In this document: positions 33,201 through 48,200 of the stretch, one piece after another
Position numbering within the stretch: position 1 is the stretch's first letter
Layout of the letters: each line of letters opens with the position of its first letter
DNA from: Trochalopteron elliotii
Lineage: Eukaryota > Chordata > Aves > Passeriformes > Leiothrichidae
Direction of reading: 5' to 3'
NCBI GenBank assembly: GCA_024734555.1
Contig: JANPWX010020521.1
Location: 908,941-972,940, forward strand
DNA: 64,000 nt
Position numbers and translations under genes: made by a program
The notes under the pieces: generated by a model
Databases searched by the model: none
Seen by the model: the letters and a program-made list of their open reading frames with translations, nothing else
What the model was told of the DNA's origin: nothing

Positions 33201-36200
33201 CGAAGAAGGCACCTCCTGCACGGTCCATAGCTATCTGCAAAGGCCCCTGCTTTGAAGGGAAGACACACACCTCCGATCCCACACTCCACTCCTACTCCTT
33301 CCTTGATATCCTCCTGTTGGTAGTGAGCCCAGCACCATCCCTCACACCTCTCTCTGACTTCCAGTTGGACAGGGTGACACATGATTGTTTTTCCTAGGCC
33401 TTCTACACCTCTCAGGAGATAACAGCTGGATATTTAAAACGAATGCAGATAAATTTTCTTTTCATCAGCAGTCTAAACTAACACCTTAGGTTAGGCTGGC
33501 ATGCAGAATCCCCAAGCTAATTTGAATGCATGCCTGCCTCACTGGTCTGGCTTGGCCTGCTAAGGGAAACAACCAGAATATAATTAATGTTTTAAAGAGG
33601 CAACAAAGCAACACTACACAAATGCCAAGAGAGTCATCCTCTTCAAATGGCTTCAGCAAGTGAGTCTTCCTGGCTCACTTGCTGAAGCACCGCCTGTGCT
33701 TGACAGGTATCTGTGCACAGGAGGTGTTTCCTGACTGCAGAGGTGACAGAGGGTGCTTTAAAAACCACACTGCTATTTTAAAATACTGTACTGCTGTTTT
33801 TGCTGATTGCCAGGATGCTCAGAATAGATGTCAAAAACCAGACAGTACCACAGGCATGTGTTACACCATCTGCAGTGGGGAGACAGGCCAGGTGTGGTCC
33901 TGGAAGTAACATACTGGCAGCAAAAGGGAGAATAGCCCTGGAGGGAGGCAGTAGCATGCCTACCATACTGCCACACTCCCATACTGCTCAAACCTCCCAC
34001 CCAGCTTTGCCAGCCCAGTCTGGAAGCTCTCCAGACCTGGAGCTATTTGGAGCTCCCTGTGATGATTATATCCAACTGCACAGCAGCTCAGCACTTCAGA
34101 TAACCACATGGTGGTAAGAACTACTTACTCCATGTCTAAAGTGGAGAAAAAGACAAATTATGGTTGTCTGTGAGGCATATGGTAAAAATAGATACGCGAG
34201 GTGCTTCTAAGGAATCTGTCCCTGATGCTACCATGAGTCACTTCTCTTCTTGAAAGAAGGTTTCTCTCAGTGGGACTCTCCAGAGGGATTTCCAGAGACA
34301 GGACATGCTTTCTGGACCTCTCCAAGGTTCAGCCAAGGGGAAACCACAGCAGGATACTGCACAGTCACAAAAAAGAGACGTCTCTGAAATCTGTGATGAC
34401 TGGAAGCCACACTAGTGTCTGGTTTTCAAATGCCTCAGAGTTGCTTATCTCCTCATTTAATTAATGTAATAATTGGAGAACAGGAATAAACAAACACTGA
34501 CAGAAAGCAGCTGAGGATGCATCAGTAGGTCCAGAACACAAACCCCTAGTTCTCTCTCCCCCTACTTTTACCCACTGCATGTTCACCCTGTACCTCGGTC
34601 AAAGAAAAAGAAGCTTTTACAAATCAGTAGAAGTCTAAAGAGTAACTTTAAATCTGAATGGTTACAGTAGGATGTGTTTTAGGCATTGCTATTTCCATTT
34701 CTGAGACATAGGCCTGAATTTCAATGATGACATTTACTGACTCCTGCTATCATGAAACTAAGGTCAACCCTTGAAAATATGCAAGGTTAAAATGCCATCA
34801 TCACATGAAGTTTATGGAAATTTAAAATAAAGGAAGGTGGGTTGATTTATCTCTCACTGACATTATATCAGGAAATAGTCACTGCCATGCCTTGGCCCAG
34901 CTGTCTGTTGAAATGTTTGAAAAGAAGTTTGGCACAAAACATGGTTGCAGTCTTCAGACAGGGATAAGGACATAAGAGTGCAACAAACACTGTTCTGTCT
35001 CAACAGACACTAGGAAGTTATGGCATTTTTTATGTCCTACTAGAAATACCTGCAGCTTGCACTCCAGAGAGGTGGGACCACAGCTCTGTGCAAAATATAC
35101 TTTTTGTTAACAGAAGAAGAGCTGTTTGCCAGTCCTACTGATTATTCATTTTCTCTCTCCCCTGTGACTTCACAATTAGTAGCATCACTCGCTATATCAT
35201 CTCTTGGTTTAGAAGGCATCAGGCATGGTAAATATAAAGCTCCTTTGTAGTGTTGCCAGATGGAAAATCACTCTTTTGTGAGGGAGATATTAAAACATGT
35301 CTAGACTGACACGATTTCATGTAACTCTGCACAGCCATCAAGGTTGTAATTTTGTGCCAAATGATGATGCAGCTGAGGCCTGAACAGTCAGTCCAGTTAC
35401 AAAGTGTTTTGCCTGCCATGGTCCTTGCCTAGTACTTCTAGATCCTTCCTGGCCATGTATTTTAATGATTTATAAATGATTCCCTAAATATATAAATACA
35501 ATACAACACTACACAGACAGAAAAGCTATCAGCAGCTGGAAATACAAGAAGGGACCACAGGAGGACCTCAACAATCAAAGCATTTGTAGCAAGGCCTAGG
35601 GAGAGGGAGAAGTTCCAGTCTTGCCAGCTTAGCCATTATTCACAGAATGAAAGAACTTAGTAGAAGAAAGGGTCAGTTCTATCATCATTATCATCAGCCT
35701 TCCAAAGCAGGATGGAATTCTTACTGCTTCCCTTCTGCATTTACCTGCATTAATGTGTAACCTGGTATGTGTCCACTGAGTTACAAACTCATACAAGTCA
35801 TGTACAGTGCTCCTTGCCTTGCTCCAGCAGAGCAGAACAAACCAGCAAGGAAGAGAACTCATTTAAAGTGCTCCCTCAGAGACTGCATCACATGTCTGAT
35901 TTTGGGGTATTCAACCAGATCTTGTCTTATAAAATTGGCCTCTGGCACAATCATCAGGGTGTCAGCACCAGGCCATGAGGCTGCTGAGAACACATTTCTG
36001 CCCTCACAAGAGTAAGGTATTTCTGGCCAAGAAGCTTGTTTATGGATGTATCAGAGTCAGGAAAGAAGAGGCTTTGTGTCTATTAAAGCACTTCATCATT
36101 CCGTCAAGAAAAGAGAGAGGAGAAAATAAAACTGTTAAAGGCTCTGGCAGAAAGTGTTTACATTTGGCTGGAACAGGATGTGTCTGAATTAGTGAGCTTA

Positions 36201-39200
36201 GCCTGCAACACCAGAAATTAGTTAACCGAAATGTAACTGTACATAGGACTTAGAGATAATGTATATTTCTCCTAGTTAGCACAGTCACCATGTAAAAGAC
36301 AAGTGAATTCTGTAAAAACCTGGTAACAGGGGTTTTAATGCTGAGCACTACTGCAAGAAGTCCTGAGTTGTTCTAGAACAAATATGTTATGACACAATAG
36401 ATGATGAACTGCTTCTGCCTTGAATTTCTGCTGATGGGCACTACTAACAAAAGCTTCACAACATGCTGCTGGATTCCAGATTTATGAAAATATCCACATC
36501 TGACGAGAGAAGCCAGCCTGGCTTTGTGGCTGAGATTGTTCTGCTGCATGGCCATTTGCAGACTATGAGCAAATAGATGCTTCCAAACTACACCAAAACC
36601 CAAACTGTTACTACATCCTGCTGTTTTATTTGGGTTTCACTCTGTTTCAATTAACTGAGAAGAACCTGACAATTTAACAGCAACAGAAAGACAGAATGGG
36701 AAAGTAGCAGAGGGGGGAGCAGCCAGAGCTTTAGTCTCTGTAATGACAGGATGAGGAGGGGACAGGAAGCAGGGCTGCTGATTGATATCACATGCTCTGA
36801 CAAACAGACTCAAAAACAAATGGATTCTTGTCCTTGTCTATCCTTGCAGTTATTGTCCTCTGCACCAGTGTCTGCTGCCTGGAGAAGCAATAGGGAGGAC
36901 CAATCACTGGACATATGCACCAGTTGTAACCAGCCCTGAAAGACTCCTGAACACTGGCATTTAAATACTGCCTCTAGACCACAGAGCATGATATGAACTT
37001 GTTTCATATTTCCCCCCACCCCTCAGCAAACACAGCTACTGGGACAAATACTTTTAATTTTGTGTTCTGGTCCTACTTCTTTGGCGAATGAGGAGGATCC
37101 AAAGGACTTTGATCATTTTAGAATTCTTTCATGGATTTGTGATGGTCTTATCTTATCTTATCACTGTGATATTTGAGGGCCCATTTATCCAGAATAGCAG
37201 TTAGAGACTTCTGGTATTTTTTAGCCACAGCTGTGGCTAAACACGTTGCAGTTAGCTTTCTCCATGTGCTAGACAGACTTTCAACTGACTTGCAGAGACA
37301 AGGCTTTAGGGCAAGGACGGCTAAGCATTCAGCTTGATCTGGCTAGCACACTGATTAAGGAGAAAAATACCCTGTCCACACAGCTTGCAGAAGCTGTGCT
37401 TGAGCCCCACTGGCAGCAGCAATCACATTTGGTACTGCCGCATTTCCATCACACAGAGTGCCTTCACAATTTATATACAGTTTAATCTGATTATTTTTCT
37501 TCTCCATTTGTGCCTCACAAACTGTACTTGCAAGGCCCTTGGTGGAAATCCATGCTAATCAACTTAAGGCCTAGCAGATGAAGCAAAGCAAAGGTATTTT
37601 CCCTGTGTTGTCAGCAAACCACATTTCATGAGTATACTCAAACCTCTGCTAATTAAGGGCATTGGCATCTTTTCGAAATCCAGGAGCAAATAACAAGAGC
37701 AGGAAGAAACAGCAGCTTGAGTGAAGGGAGAAAATGCTGGTGGAACAGCTCACACCAGGACTGCAGTGTGTGCAGGGATACAGGGGAGGCCAATGGCTCT
37801 CTGCAATGTTTATGTAAATTACTTTGTTGATGAGTTTTATCCACCCACACACAAATGACAGTTTTGATTCTTTTACCCACAGAATTTTGTTCCCTGCATC
37901 ATGCAAACTTAAGTACTCAGCAACTGCCAGAGTACTAAGCAGATGGTATGAGATGTATTGATTCTACAGTGGTAATGATCTTACATTTTCACATAATACC
38001 TTTCAGGCTTAAGTGTCCCTAGGCACACCATACATTGCACCTATGAAAAAAAGCACCTCAGGAATGAAATGCCACAGGTGCCTGAAAGGACATTCCACCA
38101 TCAAAGAAAGTACAAACACAAGTAAAGCAAAACACACTCTTCCCAGCCAAAATTCTTAGTAGCATTTTGGACAGGTTCTAAATATAAGAACCAGATCAAA
38201 TACTAGACAGCCTTCTTGGAAAAGGTGGAACAAGTACTAACCATTATCGAAACTATGAATTTCTTTGGCAGTAAGTTTACCACATAGCTGGTGCAGGAAA
38301 AACTGCTGCACAAACAAATATCTAGGTAATGTATAACTGTACTGGAAGCAAAGGCTTAAAACCTGGCTGTTGATAAAAGCTGTTTGTCAAGACATCAATT
38401 TTCTCTCCCATTGGAAAGCTAATGCCTCACACAATGTCATTTCTAATTGAACTGTGGCTCCACTTACATACTCAGGAGGCAAATGGAGCATCTGAGTCAT
38501 CAAAATGCCTGCAATTCCCACTCCCATAACTCCTACCCTGTTTTAACCTGCGGCCAACCCTCTCAACCAAAGATCACACTTCAAATCCTGTCTTCATTAA
38601 AGGTTTTCTTTACACACACAAGAAATGTCATGTCACACTGTTTTATGTCTCATATTCTTGCCTGAATGTGGTCATTACTGCCATTTCGAGGGTTTATTTC
38701 CAAAATTCAACTGAATTTTGGAGCGCCTCAAGGAGAACGCAGTTGAGCACCACGCAAAAGCAGCTAAAGAACAACAGCAGGAGAGAGGGGAAAATTTAGA
38801 AGGACTTTGATAATTTTCCTTCTCACAGGACAAATCTATGATCACTCTTCAAATCACTTGAGAGTTACAGTGAATAAACCTTTCCCTGGACCTACAGGAC
38901 ATGTTCCTGCCCCTGGTGAGCGGAAGCTATGCTTACCTCCTGAGTGCACTTGTCAGCTCAGCAGTCAGCTCGCTCTCATTGTATGGTCTCAGCTCAGTGA
39001 GTGTTAGCGGTGTTATGGTGCCATCACTGCATTCCTGAGAAAGGAGGAAAAGCCACCTGATTAGAAATTACTGACCATCTAAATGGGAAAATTCTGAAAG
39101 CCTCTTAGTTCACAGCTACTTTTAAAATGAAGGTAAAATAAACACAATACTACAGCAACATGGCAGTGTATCAACATACCAAGGAATGAACTGAACAGAC

Positions 39201-42200
39201 GAATACTTCACAAATACCTCTAAATGTTTTTTAAACCACCACAGCTCACCGACTTGCAGAATTCTGCTACTGTGTGCAAAGCTGCCACTGCCTTCCTTAT
39301 ATTTCTTTGACACCACGCATGAAACAAAGAAGCACTGGGATCAAGAAATGAAGACGATGTATTGCCAGGAACAAGTAAGTAAGGTTTTTTGTTTTTGAAC
39401 ACATTATTGACATTTTCTGGGGACACACCACTAAAATAAGACAAAATAAAGTTTTCCAAGGTATTTATTTCTTAATACAAATTATTACTGCAAATACAGA
39501 AATCTATTTATTCTGCATTTTTATGCATTAAGGGGAGAAGAGTCTTCATTCTCAAATTATTAAAATCTGAATTGGAGAAAGAGATTGTCATTACAGTGCT
39601 CTAAATGCTGCATAGAAATGAGTGCTAATGTTTTTATATTTTGTGTTTATGGGAGAATGGCATTTTGCTTAGACTCCCTTCCAGTGTTTCCAGTGAGTGG
39701 CAGTAGGCAAAACACATGCTCAACCACAGCAACTTGTATGTTTGGCAAGATTGGCCTTGTGGTATTCCTCAAAATACCCTTATTTTAGCCCATGTTTAAT
39801 ACCAATTCTGCAAAGTCCTCAAGTCACACAGCATAGAATCAACTACCTAACAACTGGGGAAGAAAGAAAAGATCAGCATATAGACAAAAGAGGAGAGTGA
39901 TTAACATACTCAAGACTGCAATAGGGATGGGAGGGGTTTAATTAATCATGTTTATAACTTTGGAAATGTAGCTTGACTCCCGACCTTGCTCAGTTTGTCT
40001 TTGCTTCCGCTGCTGGTTGAGCTGAGAGACCTCATTCTCTGCTCTTTCTGTTCTTCCACTTCAGACTTCAAGTGCTCAATATGGATGAGGTAGGCCTGCT
40101 CCTGGGCCTCTCGAGTGCTCAGCTTCAATTCCATAGCCTTCTTCTCCTTCTCCAGCAGGTAAAGCTGTGCCTTGAGCTCTGCCATCTCTTCCTGTTGAAG
40201 AAACACTATTATCGCATGCTGCTTCATGGGACTAGGTACCTAAAGGAAGATGAGGTTAAACAAGATTTTCACCTACTCTTATAACCTAAATGTTCTTTTC
40301 ATTGAGAGAACTATCAGCACCTAGATATCAGCACCTAGACTTTTATAATCACATTGCGTATTTGTCAAAAGACCTGTATATCTTCAGTCTGAGTATGATG
40401 AGCTGTGCCACCCCTTTATCATCTTCAGGAATAAGCTCAGAAGCAAAATTAGAATTAGACTATCAGGGATCTGAGAGAATTGCCACAGCTGCTGTAATTT
40501 CTCTGGTTCTACTTTGCGCTTCAGGGACCCTTATCTTAAAAGCAAATGAATATGACTTTTTCAAAGGTCTCCCTAAAAGCATGATTTCAGTTTCTTACTG
40601 ATATACAAGAATTCATCTCATTAAAGTGGAAGGGGTTTGAGAGACCAGGACAGCACACACAAGTTACATATTCCTGCCTTGTAATACCAGCCTCCGTGGT
40701 AGAATGAGTTACATCAAAAAGAGCAACTGAGTATGGCACCATCAGATGTCCCTTTAAAATTTTCGTCCTCTAGGTGGCCAGAATCCCAAGTATACACAAC
40801 TTGAGTTTGACAGAAGAATGCACTTACGTACTTTCTTCCCTAAATACAATAATCCACAGAGTATGGACACTGGTACTTGATAGAAAGAAGCTCAATTTTG
40901 AAAGCTCCTTCTTGTGTGCAATTCTTCTGCTGCTCTGATGCTTCTAACAGGGCTGTCACCCATTGTAACACAATGCCTGCTGCCTGGGGACAGACCTCTG
41001 TTTTAACATCTGTCTGACAGCGGCTGGACAGAAGTTTAAGAGCAGGGCATGAGTGCAGTGACCCTTCTTTCAGCATATGCTTCAAGGCTCCAAAAAGCAA
41101 ATGATAGATTATTCCTGAACCAGAAGGCTCTCTGTGATTAGCAACATTTCAGAAATGTTTCTAGTTATTTTCTATAACTAGAAAAACCCAAGTTCCACAA
41201 AACCTTTAAAGATATAATACTAATACAAAATTTACATTATATGCTTAAAACCACCACTAAACAAGCAAAAGACTGCCAAAACAACAAAAAAAACCCCAAC
41301 CTAGAATAATTTTTCCACTGTTTAGCTTGCCTTGCCCTAGGTCGCTTAATGGTGAATACTAAGTTCATGCAGACATTTTCTATATTACATTTTTGTTCCA
41401 GACTTGTTCACTTTGTAAACACCTCCGAAAGACAGAAGTTTCTTGTGGTGTGGCCAGCCTAGGAACAAATCACTATTTATTTAACTACCAAAAAAGAAAA
41501 AAACAACAAAAAAACCCCAAACAAACAAACAAACAAATAAAAACCCACCAAAAAACCCCAACAAAACCCTCCCCCCAACTAACCACAAAAATAACAGAGG
41601 TATCATGCTTTATTGTTCAAAAATAATGCTGCTCATATTATAGCCATTATTAACAAAGGTTATACAAAAACAAATCTTTACATGTATTTAGACAAACTTT
41701 TTATGTTCCTAGCAAAAATATGCTGTCTGGATTAAATGTAAGCAGGGCACACAGTTGTATCAAAGTTACAACCATCACAGGCAATCATTGGCTTATTCTG
41801 AAATATGCAAAAATAAAATCCATGTCTTAAAAATCCTGAGGTGCTTGGAAAGGTTTGTATGAGCTTTATAGTAATTGATTTATTTGTCTGCTTTTTTGTG
41901 AACTTAAGGCTAGAAACACAATCAGTTTCTTTCAATGTGGTTTACACAGATTTAGTTGATAGGCAAACTTACCATTAATTGCCTTTGTCAACAGTAAAAA
42001 ATGTAAACAATACTGATGAATAATGATGGGGAAATTTTGTTGTAGGAGTTGAACTGGACAGTCTGATATACTCAAGTGTATGCATTTAACTTGTTAAGCC
42101 TCTCTTCTAAAGCCATTAATCTACTTAGCCTTCTTAGCGAAAGCTGAGAAGTAATTTGAACAGAGTATTTTGACACTTACATGAATAAAAGATACTTTCG

Positions 42201-45200
42201 GGTGTCTGTGTGGGATGGCAAGATCTTTCCTGGCTAGAAGATGAAGCTAGGCAAATTCAGTCCATAAACAAGGGACATTTATTTCCTAAAATAAAAAGGT
42301 GAACTTATCCACCACAACAACAAATCTGTGGAACAGGTTTTTCTCATCATGCAAAGATTTTAACTTATTTTATTTTCATAATTTTAACTTTTAACATAGC
42401 CAAGCTCAAAATAAAATTGAGCATCAATGTCTAACTCCTTTGTTTATGAAGACAGTAAGCTTAGATCATCATATATGAATTCAGCAGTTTGCATCCTGTC
42501 CCAGAAGAAATATCATGCACTTCCCATATGTTACTTTTCTCATGTCAAAACAATGTGACTTGGAAGTAAAGAAGCAAAAACAAAGCAGGGGAGAAGTTAA
42601 AAAGCTTGTATCAGCCGATGTCTTACAGAGGCTCACAGAGAAAGAACAGGAGGAAATGGAAAAGCTGAAGGTGGTTAAAAACTCAAACTGCAGTTGAGGA
42701 TTGTGGTATGGACCCATGAAGTGTGTGAGGCAGACTGACAGCAGCCATTCTGAGAAAATTCACATAGTTCAGATTTACTTAGAGAGTCAATATGCAGCAA
42801 TTTTTTCCATGAAAATACGTTTTCTAAAGGCTGCATCTAAATTTAATTGAAATGTTAGTGCCACTTTTGTATATTTACTATTTCCCTTCTCTTCTAGCTA
42901 CAGGTTGCTGTGAAACACTTTTGCAGTTTAACACAACTGAATCTTCAGAGTGTGAGCACAAGTGGCATTCACTAAATAAAACCCTGAAGGAGGAGGCAGC
43001 AAATGTCTCTCTTCTAGGGGATTGTAAAAGACTCGCAATCCATGTAAATTCGCAAGCTTCAGTTATCAAATCCACCAGTTATTTTGGGACTATTTAATTG
43101 AATACTGAGAGATATTTTGTACTTGCAATCATACTCTAATCCTGATTTTGGGCAGAAACTTGAATCAAAATTCAAAACTCCTGATTCAAAATAATCAGAA
43201 ACACCACAGAATTCTCAAAATCAACATTTGTATTCAATTTGGTCATGTAGGACTCTAATGTTGCAAAAGTTTTTAAAGTCACAAGAAGTGATGACTCCAG
43301 GAGAACCACAGTAAAGAAGGTGGGATGTATCAGCCTTCCGAATTAAAACAAACATCAGAGCAGATAAATGTCATGCTTTAGTTAACTGCATTTCACTACA
43401 CAAATCTGTAAGAGGATGAAGGACTGTAACAAAGCTTAATGGAAAATGGAATTCTTAACATTTTCCACCAAGACACTGTTGTCTCAAAGCACTCCATGAG
43501 CAACATTATCAACACTTGTAACAAAAGAGGAAAAATATCCGTGTAGAAAGCTGAGACTTCTTATCTAGATTAAGTCCTTTGAAATGCAGAAAGACTGTAA
43601 ACCAAGAATTATTTACATCCATCAGAAGTTATCTCCTTGCTAACAGGGCCATGACAACAACTGACCTCAAAGCAAGACCACTGAATGACAAAACAGGGAC
43701 AAGAATGTATTTGGAAACTTCATTAATTATTGCTTGAAGCAAAGAATTGAATGTTACAGAAGTACTGGCAGACAACTATGTCTTACACTCTGAATTTGTA
43801 AAAAAAACACAAACCAATAAACAGGATAGCAGAGAAATAACCCTCAAACTGCCTTTCTAATTAAAAATTAAGAACTACTGTTGTAAAGGTATTTCAGACT
43901 GATGAGGTGATCACTTTTTACTGGAAATCAGAAATGGAAGGTGCCAAAAGATGTGGCAGAGATTCCAACACAGAACCAAGTTTGGGAAGACAGCAGGAGA
44001 TTGTAAGACCCAACAATGCAGGAAATCACTAAGTAGCTTGATCCAGCTGTACCAGCCTTGCTAAGAATGTAGAAGGGAGACAACAAATTCAAAATGCTGA
44101 ACAGTGAAGTCTTCTACAGTCCATCTGCTTCAAGTTGAATAAAATACTGTAAGGAAACCTAAATTCTCTGACTCAGAAGAATGCATATGCTGTTCTGTGT
44201 AAGACACATGTTTCAAATAATTGATACAAAAATATACTCAGAAAGCCAAAATGAGTCCTGACCTTAGGTTCAACTCTGCTCTAGCTTGACAAACATGAGG
44301 AGGTGCAATGCAGACCTGAGCAACAAACATGGAAGCTTATAAGTAACACATTTGACAAATATGAGTTTTCACAATGTCTCTTTCAGAAACATAAGGTTTT
44401 CCTGCAGTTGTGAATTCCAGCAAAGCACAAGAAATTACAATGAATAACAGTACTGTCAGTTTATCTGTGCTGGAAAGGGCTGAAGGTAATTTCAGACACC
44501 CATGCAAAATATGTGTTCATTCTGTATGCACTACACACAACCCAATCAAGAAGGAAATGTTCTTCTAGAGGCAACTCTGGCAGTGAAAACCCAATGTGCA
44601 AGATCCAGCCAAGTGGATGCCATGTGTCAAAAACAAGTTAGATGACTGTTGTGTGAACAAAAGAATTACCGGCACTCAGAAGTGTACCAGACATCATGAT
44701 ATGCAATTGCTAGTGTTCCTGACAGGGAAGTCAGGGAAGGCACGGGCACTGTTCACAAGGGATACAGCTCTGCAGCTTGCCCTTAACTTTAAATTAAAAT
44801 AAACTTAGGAAAATAAATTAAAATAAGTTAAAACTTAAAAATACAGGTAAGAATGGTGTACAAGAGATTTCAGGGAATATCTGCATGCAAAAAAGGAGAT
44901 GGAAGTGTGATATCTGAAATACACATCTAATTATCTACCAATATCTTATCTTGCATGCCTCATTTATGGGGAATATATTGCTGTTGGCTACAATGTATTC
45001 AAACAAGTAACATAAGGTTACATCTCCCAACAGCTAGCAAGCAATCTTTTCTGAACTGTGAATAATGAATGCATTATTGCAAAACTGTATCTGTCGTCAT
45101 GGAAAAGCAGCACCACTAAGAACATAATTATCATCACCAGGCTACCACTTAGTCAGAAGCAGCACATGTGAACAAAAATGTGTAACTTTAGAAGTTTATG

Positions 45201-48200
45201 AAACTATCAGGATTTGCTGTACCACTCAATACCATCACCTGATATGTCTGCAATTAGTTGGCTAAATTAGCACTTGCTAAGATACAGAAATTAAACTTAC
45301 TTAAACTGAACCAAAACCAGACAAATTCTGAATGCAGACATACACTTTCTGCCCTTTGTATGTTCCTAAGTTTTAGTTCATGTCTCAAAATCCATACAAA
45401 AGACAGACTTAAAATGATTCAAGCTTGAATGAATCTTACTACCTGACCAGTAAAGATCACATCTTTTCTAGATCACATCTTTAGAGCTGGACATATGAAC
45501 CAGGGTTTTTCCAAAACCCCCTGTTAATGCAAGTCATTACACACTCTACTCTTTGCTCAGACTTTGGACTGAGCTGCAGATTGCAACACAGTGCCTAGAA
45601 CAGCTCAGGACTTGTGACCAACTGCCAGAGAGCATTAGGGATGACATCTGACAGACCATTTCTTCTCCCACACCAATATTAAAAGCAGCTGAATTTGTTC
45701 TGCTTCAGTTCACAAATATTCATGATACACATTTGCAAGCTTGTAAGTAATGACCTGTCTCTTGGAAAGTGCTGAATCATGTTTTTTGGTCATCCTCGAG
45801 CAATTCAGCTACCATTATCTCTCAAAGAGAGAGCATCTGGTTTGTCAAGAAGAGCATTCCAAGTTTAGAGACACAGATGAAGTCCTCCTAATTCAGAACA
45901 CACGTATCTCATCACTGTTAATGCACTGCCTTCTGTCAGTTTCTGACTACTGGATTTTCTGACAGTCCGGATTATGTGTTTCAACAAAGTTACCCTTTAT
46001 TACCCAGTGACCACTATCAAAGCCTCCCATGCGTGTGACTGAGCACGTTTTGTGACTCAGGGGCATTGCCAGCAGAGCAGCTCCCCTCTTGGTTATGAAT
46101 AAAATACCTTCATTGCCATGAGTTCCTGCATCAAGACTGCATTTTCCAGGTCCAGCCTCTGGCTGTCTCCACGTGGTTTAACATCATAACTAAGGGGATC
46201 AATGTGGATGCTTTCCAGCTCCAGCATTGTCAATTTCACTGCTGCCCTGTCATTTTTCAGCTGCTGGATGTAATCCTTCAGCCGCTGTTCATCCTCCTTC
46301 GTAAACTCTGTGTCGCAACTACTTGCAGTTGAGCTGGTAGTACTGGAAAGAGAAAGAATGGTATCAGAAAAAAATATATTTGAAAAAATTTTTGCATCAA
46401 ACACCCTCTCAATACTTCATCAATATATCTGAGTCTTGAAAGTTCATAGAAAGGACACAGATGTAGCATGGACCAGACATTGCAATTGGAGGTGTGACAA
46501 ATTCAGAAAAGAAATTAATTCTCTAAGCTCCATGAGAAAATTGAATCATGTGACAACTTCTCTGCAAAACCAGATATTTAGTGATGTGTAACCAAATTAC
46601 TTTATTTGAAATGGTGTCTTCTGAAAAAAGTGGGTTTTTTTAATTCAAAAAGGAAAAAGAAGTGCTACTTAAGACTTCTTAGCAATAACATGGCAGAGTA
46701 AGCTACTCAGACACTGAGTCTTCACCTTCTTTGAGAAGAAGCATCTAAGAAAAGAGAATGAACCCGGACTTGATCTGTCTCTGCTGATGACCATACCAGT
46801 TATCACCTCAGATATTTTAATGGATACTTTCAGGAGTCAACCTGAGCAAAATTCCACTGGCAGATGCCAGGACAACTTTCAATTCATGTGAAGGTGTACT
46901 CCTCAGCATACTGACATTCCTTCAGGGCTGAAGTGATTTAAAACTAACCGATAGAGTAGCAGGCATTCTAATAAAAAGTCATCATAGAAGACTTGGTATA
47001 TCTTCTGAACAAATGAGGGCCCATTACTCTGCCCCATAAGTGTTTACACAGAGGTTGCAGAAAGGGGTAATAACGTCATTAGAGCAATGGTGGCTGAGTG
47101 CTGCCTACCCACCTCCATGCATGCCAGTGCTGCAGGGGGGCCACACTGACACAGCTGAAGCATTCCAGGGCTGAATATACTTGCAATAACACTAAAAGGA
47201 AAATAAAATGCCATGTTGTTTCTATAGCCTCACTCAAAGCTGCCTGCTGTCTCCTGAGGTCCTGTAATCAGCTGCCGGGTGAGGGATAAGTCATCCATTA
47301 ACTGTGCCTGTCTGGAATGCTAGATGATCTCAGTTATCAGCAGGGGAATAAATTACTTTCTGCATCAAATTGCACTGCTGTTCAACATTTTTGTACTAAG
47401 AAAAAAAGTCCCACCTGCTAGATGCTGTGAGAGCCATTTTATGTCCTAAAGTATTATGCATCTGCAAAGGGAAAGCCTATCAAGATAGGCTTGATTTTTC
47501 TCTCTCCTTTGGTTCTACTTCAGCTAAAGCTATATTGATTTTAAAGTGCTTCAAATAATTGCCCATCTTCCCACAAATTCCAAACACAGCTTTGGAGAAG
47601 ACAGAGAATTGGAAGGTCTACCAAGATTTCTCAAAATCCTTCTCCCTCATGAAACATCGCATTACAACTCTTTACTACAGTTCTGTGTTAATTTCACATT
47701 ATTCCCTCCTTTTCTGAGGGATAAGAGGTGCCTGCCATAGTTGACCCAACTGTGAATTCATCTTTGCTTTTGTTTTCATCCATCTCCTTCTGCAGTGGAG
47801 CTTAAGAGCACTCAGTACCTATACATATAGAAATCCTCTCAAGGTGAAACAATTTTTTGTTTGTACTGTTTCTTGACCAGAAAATCATGAAACACTGAAT
47901 AAATCCTGCTTTACTGGGTCTAAAGGCAACTTGGCGAATTAGATATAAATATACTGAGGATAGACAATGTGAAAAGTACTTAATTCTGTACTGAAGTAAT
48001 GTTGTAAGTTTCTTCCTCAGCACCCAAAGACTGCAATTGCAGAGCTTTTCTGGATTAAATGTAGAACAGCTGTTGCTGGAGGAAGGATAGCTTTAAAAGT
48101 CTTCAAATCTTGGGGCACAAAAACCTCACCTCAGTTTTTGCTTAAAAAGGAAAGAAAACCTGGTACTCCTGCTGCAAATGAAACTTGAGCAAAAAAACAC

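Larger units (their letters stand above)
28312..38936 (-). other. MCC: MCC intron of 10.6 kb
   Basis: This is the largest complete intron in the window. It contains a solo-LTR candidate (28495-28920), an A/C tract (29458-29584), a 15-bp perfect inverted repeat (33650-33688) and a 20-bp palindrome (37221-37240). A 198-codon + strand frame at 32801-33397 has no recognisable family and is probably noise. The rest is unique sequence. Confidence 0.88.
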
